A stretch of DNA of 45,692 nucleotides from Bacteroidota bacterium (GTDB lineage Bacteria > Bacteroidota > Ignavibacteria > Kapaibacteriales > NICIL-2): positions 1 through 45,692 of the forward strand of contig JAIBAE010000031.1 of NCBI GenBank assembly GCA_019695345.1, in the 5' to 3' direction. This document shows positions 16,502 through 25,331 of the stretch, in pieces; the first letter of the stretch is position 1, and each line of letters begins with the position of its first letter. The translations under genes were made by a program, and so were the position numbers. The notes under the pieces are model-generated. The model ran no database searches. It saw only the letters and a list, made by a program, of their open reading frames with translations, and was not told the DNA's origin.

Positions 16502-17404
16502 TTACAAAGAAACTGCATGTTCAGGCACACTTTCGTAGTTCTCAATCTCAAACATCAGACAGCATTTCAATCTGCCACACATTCCGGTTAACTTAGAAAT
16601 GTTTGAAGTTGAAAGTTGTTGTGTTCGTGCGTGGTCTAATGTAACATGAGCTGTTGATGGTTTGAATTGCGTACAACATAACAACTTTCCGCATGTACCA
16701 ATACCACCTAATCGCGTTGCTTCATCTCTGCCGGAAATCTGGCGGAGTTCTATGCGTGTTTTATACATTCGTGCAAAGTTCTTTACCAATTCACGAAAGT
16801 CAATGCGTTGTGGTGCGGTAAAGTAAATGGTGAGTTGCTTTTTATCCAACTGCCATTCAGCATCGGTAATTTTTATATCGTGTCCGAACTCGTGTGCAGT
16901 TGTCCGCCCATATTGAATAATGGAATGTTCTTCTGCTGTGTTTATCTCGTTTTGCTTTACCTCAGCATCGGATGCCAGACGTAACACCGAATATGCAGGC
17001 TGAGATTCCGAGTTGACTTTATTAAGTATTTTTTCGTTAAGCAAACCAAAAGCTGCAACAGTACCAAAGTGTTCACCTTGGTGGGTTTCAACTATAACCG
17101 CATCGTATAATGTAAAGGCAAGTTTCTTTTTATTCAGAAAAATTTCTCTACGGCGTCCTTTAAATTCTACCTCAACAAAATTCGGTACAATCGCCCCTTC
17201 AGTTCTGGATAAGTATTCCGCCACCGGACGTGATTGGGTTGTTCGTTTTTTACCACAACATCCGCCGCCTCCACAGCCGCAAGATTTCTGGTTTGTATAT
17301 GTTTCTTCTAATACCTGAAGTTCATTTGTTACTGTAAATCCGTTTACGGTATCATCTATTGACGATTCGGAACTGTTGCCGAATCCTTCTATAATATTGT
17401 TCAT
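16502..17404 (-). CDS. PSP1-domain protein, RicT/YaaT-like
   Basis: 300 residues. A flexible N-terminus with a Cys/Gly-rich block (CGCGGGGCCGKK) is followed by the PSP1 domain (VEVEFKGRRREIFLN ... HSIIQYGRTTAHEFGHDIKI in parts) and a C-terminal cysteine cluster GIGTCGKLLCCTQF and LTGMCGRLKCCL. In Bacillus, YaaT/RicT is part of the Fe-S-containing Y-complex that stimulates RNase Y-dependent RNA maturation. The cysteine set is consistent with Fe-S binding. It is followed upstream by holB, the same neighbour pair as in Firmicutes. Confidence 0.85.
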   Translation of the reverse strand: MNNIIEGFGNSSESSIDDTVNGFTVTNELQVLEETYTNQKSCGCGGGGCCGKKRTTQSRPVAEYLSRTEGAIVPNFVEVEFKGRRREIFLNKKKLAFTLYDAVIVETHQGEHFGTVAAFGLLNEKILNKVNSESQPAYSVLRLASDAEVKQNEINTAEEHSIIQYGRTTAHEFGHDIKITDAEWQLDKKQLTIYFTAPQRIDFRELVKNFARMYKTRIELRQISGRDEATRLGGIGTCGKLLCCTQFKPSTAHVTLDHARTQQLSTSNISKLTGMCGRLKCCLMFEIENYESVPEHAVSL

Positions 17405-17499
17405 AACGTACCATATATATATGTGGGAGATTTAATTAAGATAATTTAGTCTTAATTGCAATATAATAAATTATCGGTCACGTTGTTCTTGTTATTACC

Positions 17500-18642
17500 T
17501 TAGGCTAAAAATATTCTGCGGAGCGAGATAAGTAGTGTAATCATGGTGAGTTGTACCTGTGCATTTTGGCGTATTGCCCTGATAGCTTGTTCTATGTGTT
17601 CAATGGCGTGTACAAAGTTCTTGTCTCTGAACACCTCTGCAAACCGTTCCAGCACAGGTTTTTGGTCTATATTAATTACAGAGTCGGTGGATTGAGTAGC
17701 GGCAATCACCGAGGCATCTCGTAGCCAAACCATTAACAGCATCAGCATTTTCTCTACATCTTTCCTATCGGTGTTTCCAATAACCGAATCAATGCTATGA
17801 ACTACCTCTTGGCGGTACGTTACATTCCGCAATGCAGAACGCAATACATCTACAATATCATTGCGCAACTGTTGAGTATCCTCGTTCAACAACTCAATTG
17901 CTTTAGAGTACGAACCCTGTGCAAGCGATGCAGTTAACCGTGCAGTTTGTTCGTTCAATTCATTTCGTTCTATAAGTGCTTGCGTAAGCTCATCATCGTT
18001 CAATGGCTCCAAATTAATCTGCTGACATCGCGATAGTATAGTCTGCGGTAACATTTCTTTTCGCGATGTTGTAATTATCAGCGTTACATTAGAATGTGGT
18101 TCTTCTAATGTTTTCAAAAACGCATTCGCGGCTTCGGTGGTCATTTCATCGGCTTCGGAGATAATTACCACTCTACGTCCCTGTTGCGCTTGCGATAGTT
18201 GTATCGTTTTCTTTACATCGCGTATAGAAACAATCTTTATTTGAGTAGCACTTGGTATGGAGATATTATGATAATGATTTTGTGCTTTTACTGCAAGTTG
18301 TTCTTGTATTGTAGTAATTTGCTCGTCGCTTAAGCGTAGCAATGGCGATTCATCGTCACTGCCGCCCGCCTTGCCTGTAGGGAGTGAAAATATCAACGAG
18401 ATATTCGGGTGTTGTAAATGTGAATGCTGAACACAACTTTTACATTCGCCACATGCCTCGGCTGTGTTGCCAAGTATTATAGGATGGTAACAATTTGTTA
18501 CGCGTGCAAACTCCAATGCCAACGCATCTTTCCCAATGCCTTCAGCACCCCAAAAACAATATGCGTGCGCTATCTTGTTTGTAACAATAGCACGTTGTAA
18601 TATTTCTTTTGCCCTGCTTTGGCCTATTACTGAATTCCACAT
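17500..18642 (-). CDS. holB: DNA polymerase III subunit delta prime
   Basis: 380 residues from ATG 18642 (MWNSVIGQSRAKEILQRAI); the frame is open to 18699 but that extension is translated repeat DNA. Walker A GAEGIGKD (32-39), a zinc-binding CGECKSC after an earlier Cys, Walker B-like region VVIISEADEMT and the SRC motif LSRCQQINL are present. It is the clamp-loader subunit that helps load the beta clamp. A TAATTTTG box (18746-18753, minus) lies about 100 nt upstream with a repeat copy in the leader. Confidence 0.9.
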   Translation of the reverse strand: MWNSVIGQSRAKEILQRAIVTNKIAHAYCFWGAEGIGKDALALEFARVTNCYHPIILGNTAEACGECKSCVQHSHLQHPNISLIFSLPTGKAGGSDDESPLLRLSDEQITTIQEQLAVKAQNHYHNISIPSATQIKIVSIRDVKKTIQLSQAQQGRRVVIISEADEMTTEAANAFLKTLEEPHSNVTLIITTSRKEMLPQTILSRCQQINLEPLNDDELTQALIERNELNEQTARLTASLAQGSYSKAIELLNEDTQQLRNDIVDVLRSALRNVTYRQEVVHSIDSVIGNTDRKDVEKMLMLLMVWLRDASVIAATQSTDSVINIDQKPVLERFAEVFRDKNFVHAIEHIEQAIRAIRQNAQVQLTMITLLISLRRIFLA

Positions 18643-18664
18643 GTACTTGAATATTTTTCTGGGA

Positions 18665-18718
18665 AAAGCCGCACCAATCCTCACTGTACAAACTAACATA
18701 CGTTGCGGGACAGAACGG
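18665..18718 (+). repeat. dispersed repeat family 1, copy 6 (truncated)
   Basis: Lacks the GCTATCGC end; begins AAGCCGCACCAATCC and ends TTGCGGGACAGAACGG. It lies in the holB leader and makes the false N-terminal extension of HolB. Confidence 0.6.
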
Positions 18719-18745
18719 CATAACTACAACAACCATTTATCGTGA

Positions 18746-18753
18746 CAAAATTA
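18746..18753 (-). promoter_or_regulatory. -7 box upstream of holB
   Basis: TAATTTTG on the minus strand between the ABC exporter stop and the holB leader; no -33 TTG at the usual distance. Confidence 0.4.
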
Positions 18754-18758
18754 ACATC

Positions 18759-20546
18759 TTACCGATGATGCTCCTGTGCATATTGTAATGTATACAACTT
18801 TTTGTATAAACCATTAAGCTTTAGCAACTGGTCGTGATTTCCTACCTCTGCAATCTCTCCATGATGAAGTACAATTATAGAATCAGCCCGCTGAATAGTT
18901 GAAAGCCGATGTGCAATAACCAACGAAGTTCTTCCCTCCAACAATTGCTCAATCGCCTTTTCAATCATAAGCTCGGTTTTGGTATCAATCGAAGAGGTAG
19001 CTTCATCAAGAATTAGAATATCAGGATTATCAACTACAGCACGCGCAAACGAAATCAATTGTTTCTCTCCAGTAGATAACGTTGCCCCTCGTTCCATAAC
19101 TTGCGTTTGGTAACCCTCCGGCAGATTATCTACAAAGCCGGCCCCAATTGCCTGAATGGTATTATTCATTATCTCATTACTAACACGTTCCCTGCCAAGT
19201 TTGATATTTTCCTCTACAGAGCGCGAGAATAAGAATACATCTTGCAATACAAGAGCAATCCTACTGCGGTGTTGCCGAGCATCGTAATCACGGATATCAA
19301 CTCCATCAATTAAGATTTGCCCTTGTTGGTAATCATAAAACCTACAGAGTAAATTGATAATTGTAGATTTCCCTGACCCGGTAGCTCCCACTATGGCAAC
19401 TGTCTGACCTTTCTTTATCGAAAATGAGACGTTCTTCAAAACATCGCGAGTATCATCGTAACTAAAGGTTACGTTTCTAAATTCAATTTCTTGTTCTAAT
19501 GGTTTTACGTCCTGTGTATTTTGATGTTGTTGTTCTAATGGGGTATCAAGCAATTCAAAAATTCGTTCGGATGCCGTTGCAGCACTTTGGAGCGTGTTGT
19601 ATTTCTCAGTTAAATCTCGCACCGGACGGAAGAACATCTCTGCATACATCAAAAAAGCAACTAGTGTACCCGTGTATTCTTTACCTTGTACTCCCGTAGC
19701 TTGCAGCAAGCCAATAATGTCAGCTGTTTTATATAACACTACACAAATCGCAACCGATGATAACAACTCCACTACCGGGAAAAACGTTGCATAATAGTTG
19801 ATTGATTGAAGTTGTAGTTTGGTGTGTTCGGTATTAATCTCATCGAATTTCTCGTATTGATTTTTTTCCTGACCAAACAACTGTACCGTCATTATTCCGG
19901 TAATGTACTCATTCAGAAATGAGTTCATGCGTGCAATTTGTATTCTGATTTTACCGTACACAACGCGCACTTTTTTACGGAATATACTTGCTGCAAAAAG
20001 AAGAAGCGGAACCACCGAAATAGTGTACAAAGCCAACCGCCACTCCAACGCAAACATGAAAAACAAAATCCAGAGTATCACCATAATATCGGAGAATATC
20101 AAAACAACACCCGATGAGAACAACTCGTTCAGTGCCTCTACATCGTTTGTTACCCGCGTTACCAACCTACCAACGGGGGTTTTGTCTATAATCTTAAATG
20201 GTAGTCGTAAAATGTGGTCAAAAATCTGCATCCTAATATCATATAACACTCGTTGTCCTACCCATTGCATCCCAAACGTTAGTGTGTATTGCAATGTAGA
20301 TTGTAAAAGTACAACACCAAGTATTACTAAACATTGCCATATAAAGCCATCGGTTATATGCTGTGCAACATAATCATCGATAACGTGTTTAATAAGACGC
20401 GGGCGGTACGGACCTAATGCCGATGAAACAATGGAAAGAATAGTAACTACAATTATCCAGCCTTTATAGGGCTGTAGGTAAGTAAGTAAACGCTGTATTA
20501 ACCGATAATCTATTTTCTTTTCTGGTGGTTGTTCCGCAGATGACAT
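18759..20546 (-). CDS. MsbA-like ABC exporter (fused membrane and ATPase domains)
   Basis: 595 residues. Six predicted membrane helices in the first 320 residues (type IV exporter fold), then the ATPase domain with Walker A GATGSGKST, Q-loop LVLQDVFLFS, signature LSTGEKQ (in place of LSGGQ), Walker B ILILDEATSS and the H-loop IAHRLST. It works as a dimer that flips or exports lipids, drugs or other hydrophobic compounds. The variant signature is shared by a subgroup of MdlA/B-like half-transporters. No partner subunit is adjacent, so a homodimer is likely. The start ATG is 20546. Confidence 0.92.
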   Translation of the reverse strand: MSSAEQPPEKKIDYRLIQRLLTYLQPYKGWIIVVTILSIVSSALGPYRPRLIKHVIDDYVAQHITDGFIWQCLVILGVVLLQSTLQYTLTFGMQWVGQRVLYDIRMQIFDHILRLPFKIIDKTPVGRLVTRVTNDVEALNELFSSGVVLIFSDIMVILWILFFMFALEWRLALYTISVVPLLLFAASIFRKKVRVVYGKIRIQIARMNSFLNEYITGIMTVQLFGQEKNQYEKFDEINTEHTKLQLQSINYYATFFPVVELLSSVAICVVLYKTADIIGLLQATGVQGKEYTGTLVAFLMYAEMFFRPVRDLTEKYNTLQSAATASERIFELLDTPLEQQHQNTQDVKPLEQEIEFRNVTFSYDDTRDVLKNVSFSIKKGQTVAIVGATGSGKSTIINLLCRFYDYQQGQILIDGVDIRDYDARQHRSRIALVLQDVFLFSRSVEENIKLGRERVSNEIMNNTIQAIGAGFVDNLPEGYQTQVMERGATLSTGEKQLISFARAVVDNPDILILDEATSSIDTKTELMIEKAIEQLLEGRTSLVIAHRLSTIQRADSIIVLHHGEIAEVGNHDQLLKLNGLYKKLYTLQYAQEHHR

Positions 20547-20709
20547 GTATTAGTGTATTTGTTAGGTTTGGTTAGATTGAGTTCCTAAAATAAGATATTG
20601 GCTGTTTATAATCTTGCTGTGTTGAAAAGTACTTATCCGAACGGCATTTTCTATAAAAATTAGAAGTTTGGCAAGAAGTATATTGCACAACAATACATTC
20701 CTAAATCAT

Positions 20710-21819
20710 ATGAAGCAGAGTATTCAAAAAGCATATACCTCACTTGAGAAGTTGTTTAAGAAAGGACTTTTTTTATTCCTAAAAAGATTACTGAATAACC
20801 CACCCTTAACACGTAAATTACCCGCAGAAAACGTTAACAAAGTATTGATACTACGATACGATGTTATTGGGGATATGATTGTAACATTACCTGCAATTCA
20901 ATACCTGAAATTAATCAATCCTACCATCCAGATTGATGTGCTTGCCTCCACTAAAAATGCCGGGATAATAGAGTACGATACCAACATTCATGCAACCTAT
21001 ATACATGATATTCCCCTTCTGAAAAAACTGCAACTCTTCAGAAAACTAAAGAAGAATGGCTATGACATTATTTTTCCTTGCGTTACCAACAAAGCAACGT
21101 ACATTGGCATCATTTCAAATCTGATGAAGTCTTCCCATACTGTTATATCAACGCCCGCACGGTATAACAAGTATTCGTTTTTATTTCATTATCAGTCCGT
21201 ATTGGCAAAGTCACAAGAATCCATTTGGAATATGTTTTTGTACTTGATATATGATACCATCGAAACGACGGTATTACCGGAGGTAGCTCAGCCGTATGTA
21301 AGTATTCCTCAATCTATTACAAACTCAGTGCTACAAACTATACAACAGTTGGGAACACAGAGCAAAGATTTTGTTTTAATAAATCTTAGCACACGGCACG
21401 AACGGAATGAATGGACTGAAACAGGATACATACAGGTTATACAACACATTCTTACAAATACAGAGGACCATGTACTTATTACCTCCATGGAACAGGACGC
21501 AGAACTTGCTAACCGACTTTCTTGCATTTCCAATAATGTTCACGTGTACCCAAAAACACGGCAGATATTAGAGGTTGTTGCGTTAGTAAAGGAAGCCAAA
21601 CTTATACTCACACCGGATACTGGGATTGTTCACATGGCTTCTGCAATGAAAACACCTTTGGTTGCTATGTATGTTGGTGACACCCCAGCACCTGTGGAGT
21701 GGGGACCTTTCCGTTTGGAACATTATGCGTTGGTTACGTCTGTCAACGGACAGTTTGTTCGTACTATTGAACCGGATAAAGTTACTGCGGCTATAGATTC
21801 TGTTCTTTCTGATTTATAA
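20710..21819 (+). CDS. glycosyltransferase family 9 (heptosyltransferase-like)
   Basis: 369 residues from ATG 20710 (MKQSIQKAYTSLEKLF); a TTG at 20668 in frame is less likely. GT-B fold signs: KVLILRYDVIGDMIVTLPA at the start of the N-terminal domain and TPDTGIVHMASAMKTPLVAMYV in the nucleotide-sugar site, the hallmark of ADP-heptose:LPS heptosyltransferases. The cytoplasmic enzyme probably adds a sugar to the LPS core or a related glycan. It converges with another sugar-transferase-like gene. Confidence 0.88.
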   Translation: MKQSIQKAYTSLEKLFKKGLFLFLKRLLNNPPLTRKLPAENVNKVLILRYDVIGDMIVTLPAIQYLKLINPTIQIDVLASTKNAGIIEYDTNIHATYIHDIPLLKKLQLFRKLKKNGYDIIFPCVTNKATYIGIISNLMKSSHTVISTPARYNKYSFLFHYQSVLAKSQESIWNMFLYLIYDTIETTVLPEVAQPYVSIPQSITNSVLQTIQQLGTQSKDFVLINLSTRHERNEWTETGYIQVIQHILTNTEDHVLITSMEQDAELANRLSCISNNVHVYPKTRQILEVVALVKEAKLILTPDTGIVHMASAMKTPLVAMYVGDTPAPVEWGPFRLEHYALVTSVNGQFVRTIEPDKVTAAIDSVLSDL

Positions 21820-21942
21820 CTATGAAGCGAAGCACAAGGTTCGGTTCGCACCGGGTTGGCGCGCTGTTCGGTCGCTACGGTAGTAGCGGGAAACATAATT
21901 TCTTTTTTAGTTAAGATACCTCGCTTATATACCTTCACTCAT

Positions 21943-22992
21943 TTAAGAAAGCTCTTGTAATAACAAGTTCTTTATTCTTTCGGGTTGATAAAGTTCAAGT
22001 TGAGAATCGGCATAGGATATTACGCGCTGGTAAAACTCGTTATCACTACATAGTTGCTTACCTAACAAAACAGCATGTTGTATATCATACGGATGTGATA
22101 CAGTAGTATCGGGAAACAGAACATCCCCGTGACCTGTATGATGTGTTGTTATAATTGGAACGCCCAAAGCCGCAGCATCTAATACATACCGAGCCCATGT
22201 ATATCTGTTATCCATATTAACCCAGACTAATGCGTTGGCATTTTGCTTATAATACTCATTAATGGGAACTGCCGGGTATACGTGTAATTCGGGATCATTA
22301 TATACAAGTGTTGTTGTTTGAATTTTTACATCTTTATTCGTTACAGTACCATATCGCTTATAATTACTTTTAAGTGTCTTCCACTTCCTAATCAAACGCT
22401 CCTCATACCCATAGTACTCAAGCCCAAGTTGTTTAGCAACGGCATAATCGGTAAAACGCAACAACAGAAGTGGGCAAATGTATACTCGTTGTTTACGGGA
22501 AGTTATCGGAACTCTGTATTGTTTAACAGCATCAACAGGATATGGAATGCCAATGTACCGAACCGGAGTAGAAGATAATGTTTGCAGCGCATCAGTTAGG
22601 TTCTTATTTATACAATTAATCAAATCACTTGCATTAAATACAGCACGCACAGTAGCAGATGGAACCATATACTCAGCCATATTCCCTTCTAACAATGATA
22701 CCCATTTAATATGGGCAGGACGATGTTCTGCAAGTTTTAGATATTGTTGAGTATATGTTGGGTTGTGTGTTTCGTTAGTATTACATATTACTACATCATA
22801 CTCTTTAATCATTGTAGATGTAACAAGAGTATGCCCGCAATAATCGCCATTACATGCGTATGCCCATGCTTCCACTCCATTACCTAATTTCTGGTCATCT
22901 CGTAGCGTTTTAGATGACCATTGTTCCTGAACTCCACCTATAACCAATACACGTGGTTCCGAGCTTAATGAATGTCCGAAGCCGTTTGTCAT
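21943..22992 (-). CDS. GT-B glycosyltransferase-like protein
   Basis: 349 residues, no signal peptide. N-terminal Rossmann half begins RVLVIGGVQEQW; the C-terminal half holds ARYVLDAAALGVPIITT followed by HHTGHGDVLF, the acceptor/donor loop pattern of GT4-like enzymes. The specific donor is unknown. A -7 box TATATTTG (23021-23028, minus) lies 29 nt before the ATG. Together with the GT9 gene it suggests surface polysaccharide synthesis. Confidence 0.65.
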   Translation of the reverse strand: MTNGFGHSLSSEPRVLVIGGVQEQWSSKTLRDDQKLGNGVEAWAYACNGDYCGHTLVTSTMIKEYDVVICNTNETHNPTYTQQYLKLAEHRPAHIKWVSLLEGNMAEYMVPSATVRAVFNASDLINCINKNLTDALQTLSSTPVRYIGIPYPVDAVKQYRVPITSRKQRVYICPLLLLRFTDYAVAKQLGLEYYGYEERLIRKWKTLKSNYKRYGTVTNKDVKIQTTTLVYNDPELHVYPAVPINEYYKQNANALVWVNMDNRYTWARYVLDAAALGVPIITTHHTGHGDVLFPDTTVSHPYDIQHAVLLGKQLCSDNEFYQRVISYADSQLELYQPERIKNLLLQELS

Positions 22993-23020
22993 ATATAATT
23001 GCCTTATTTCTACACGTATT

Positions 23021-23028
23021 CAAATATA
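23021..23028 (-). promoter_or_regulatory. -7 box of the GT-B gene
   Basis: TATATTTG on the minus strand, 29 nt upstream of the ATG at 22992. Confidence 0.4.
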
Positions 23029-23052
23029 CGTTATAACAGAATGTATGAGTGT

Positions 23053-23113
23053 TTTTTGCTATCGCATGACGGCACCCAATGGCAAGCATTAAACAACCAC
23101 AACCTGCCGGGAA
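23053..23113 (+). repeat. dispersed repeat family 1, copy 7
   Basis: TTTTTGCTATCGC, ACGGCACCC, then a spacer and TGCCGGGAA. Lies between the WG-repeat gene stop and the GT-B promoter. Confidence 0.65.
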
Positions 23114-23123
23114 TAATATCCTA

Positions 23124-25115
23124 CTAATACATACCAAAGTGACCTGACTGATGGTCTATGAACTGTCCGGGATTAATATATCCATCAAACTCATCGCTGA
23201 TAATTTTTATTGGTTCTTTCAGAACAGGAACCTTTGGGTAATACAGTGAGTTGATATAAACAACTACCCTAAATTTTGTTTTAATAGAACCGTAAAATTT
23301 GGGTATGATAAAATTCCATCCGTCTCCGGGCATTAAGAAAGAAATGGGTATGTAATAATTACCACAGGAAGGACCTCTTTCATAAAATATTGTTTTCCAA
23401 TTTTTATCCTCATTAAGGGCTTGTATTATAATAGTATTATTACCCATTACTAAGGTATCATTACTTACGTTCTTAAAGATTCCACCGTAACCTTCACAGC
23501 CAAACCAGTTCTTTATATTTAAGACTTTGATAACAAGCTGTAATTGTAAATTTTCAGTAATGCCCTTTTTAGATTTTTCGTATATAATGGAGTCACTTTT
23601 GGAATGTAGGTTACCTATGTAGACAAAGTGAGGAATATTGAAATGTAAAGCTTTGGGAGCTAGGTACTCTATTGAGACAACAGAATCAATGTTGATTTTG
23701 TTTAAAGAATTTTGCATACTGCTTCTTACCCTAAACCATACAAACACACCTTGTTGATTAATATATCCGGTAGTATCATTGGCTTCAACGCGAATTAAAT
23801 TCTTACTTCCAACTTCATTTTCATCTATCTCGGTAAATCTTGGTAAACAACAAATATCATTTGCAATATTCCAAAAGCCATGTTTATAGGTATTATCATT
23901 ATCATAGGAGTGTCCAACAGTGAAATGTAGTACAGTACCGGTACGGTGAAACTCACCGAAACTATCAGAGAGTTTCTTAGTAGATGAAATATATTTACCG
24001 TTGTAATGTATTGCCCTCCAACCCAGCTTAGTTTCTACAAACTCAATACTATCGGCAAAGAAATTTTCGTACCCTTCCGGGGTATATTCGTAATAAGTGT
24101 GGTCATAGAACACATCAGAATTAATCAACTGGCCATTTGCGTTTATCAACTGATATCTGCGGTATGGAAACATTTTAAATGTTCTATTACTTTTGAATGG
24201 CGAAACCATAATAATAGAGGTATCAACAGTAAAAACGGTGTTTCCCTGATAATCTATAAACCTATCATAAATACCATATTTTCGTTTATTCTTCACATTA
24301 TCTTCAATTCCAACATTCCCACAAAAGAATTCATGCATATGATGATGGGAGTTATAGGGGAATGTATAGCAGACAGTACCCAGAGAGTCAATAATGTGAT
24401 AAATCCAAACCTCCTTTTTATTTACTGAATCTGTGGTAATAGCTTCTGTATATCCATTGAACAAATTTTTTATTCCTGAATACCTTCCTAATTGTACTGA
24501 ATACATTCCAGCTGTATCTACAATACCTACCTCTTGTACGTATCTTTTGTTGTCGAACTTATTCTTATAGACAATTGCTTGCCTACCAGTAAACTGTTGT
24601 ATTCCATCAAACACAGTATCAACTATAAGTTTACCTGTGCTATTTACAATACCATAATGATGTAACTGTGTAATTACAGTAAAATAATTAGGAACTGTAG
24701 TTTCGTTAACCTCAACATACTTATGGTCGAATAACTTATTGCCTTTACTATCTATGTAACATTCTTGGTCATCTATCCACACTTTTGCATATCCATTATG
24801 GAAATCATATGCATATGCAAACAAAGCAGGTATTACTTCTGTGCCATTGGTATCAATAAATCCATAATACCCATCTCTGCGGACAGCGGCTAAACCTTCG
24901 GAAAATTTTCTTGCCACATGGAATTGTGGTTGTATTGCTATTACCCCATTAACATTAATATATCCCCACAACCCATCAATTTCCACGGGGTAGCGTGCTC
25001 TAAATTCTGGGTAGTGTGTTGTATGTATCGGGGAAGAAATGTAAGATGGTATTTCTTTATTACAGCCTATAAGGGTTGTTAGAAAGAATACAGCAAGGAT
25101 GTTTAATGATTTCAT
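23124..25115 (-). CDS. WG-repeat lipoprotein
   Basis: 663 residues from ATG 25115, chosen because it begins a lipoprotein signal peptide (MKSLNILAVFFLTTLIGC). The body consists of KWGY/WGYIN-type repeats such as GLWGYINVNGVIAIQPQF, then YYGFIDTNGTEVIPALF and further weaker copies: the WG-repeat (beta-propeller-like) family. The last 170 residues form a separate domain without repeats. Lipid-anchored, periplasmic or outer-membrane associated; probably a binding scaffold. Function not known. Confidence 0.85.
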   Translation of the reverse strand: MKSLNILAVFFLTTLIGCNKEIPSYISSPIHTTHYPEFRARYPVEIDGLWGYINVNGVIAIQPQFHVARKFSEGLAAVRRDGYYGFIDTNGTEVIPALFAYAYDFHNGYAKVWIDDQECYIDSKGNKLFDHKYVEVNETTVPNYFTVITQLHHYGIVNSTGKLIVDTVFDGIQQFTGRQAIVYKNKFDNKRYVQEVGIVDTAGMYSVQLGRYSGIKNLFNGYTEAITTDSVNKKEVWIYHIIDSLGTVCYTFPYNSHHHMHEFFCGNVGIEDNVKNKRKYGIYDRFIDYQGNTVFTVDTSIIMVSPFKSNRTFKMFPYRRYQLINANGQLINSDVFYDHTYYEYTPEGYENFFADSIEFVETKLGWRAIHYNGKYISSTKKLSDSFGEFHRTGTVLHFTVGHSYDNDNTYKHGFWNIANDICCLPRFTEIDENEVGSKNLIRVEANDTTGYINQQGVFVWFRVRSSMQNSLNKINIDSVVSIEYLAPKALHFNIPHFVYIGNLHSKSDSIIYEKSKKGITENLQLQLVIKVLNIKNWFGCEGYGGIFKNVSNDTLVMGNNTIIIQALNEDKNWKTIFYERGPSCGNYYIPISFLMPGDGWNFIIPKFYGSIKTKFRVVVYINSLYYPKVPVLKEPIKIISDEFDGYINPGQFIDHQSGHFGMY

Positions 25116-25189
25116 AAGTCCACAATGAAAGTTTATCAAACTTATCACCATTTTTCTGGTTGGTCAAGTTAAAGTTTTGTGAAGGAATA

Positions 25190-25257
25190 GAACGTTCTCT
25201 CCCGCAACATGATGGTTTATTGATGTGTAAGGTTTGATGCGGCTGTGATAACAAAAA
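25190..25257 (-). repeat. dispersed repeat family 1, copy 8
   Basis: On the minus strand TTTTTTGTTATCAC, GCCGCATCAAACCTTA, then TTGCGGGAGAGAACG. Lies upstream of the DUF1800 gene. Confidence 0.7.
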
Positions 25258-25331
25258 ACCATCTACTTTTGCACTCGTTAAACCAAATGTTTTCTCTCTA
25301 TGTCACAGCCCCACGTCACTTTGGAGTTGCT

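Noticed and set aside
19903..20373. 156-codon open frame antisense to the ABC exporter membrane domain
   Set aside because: Lies inside a complete six-helix exporter gene and shows no domain.
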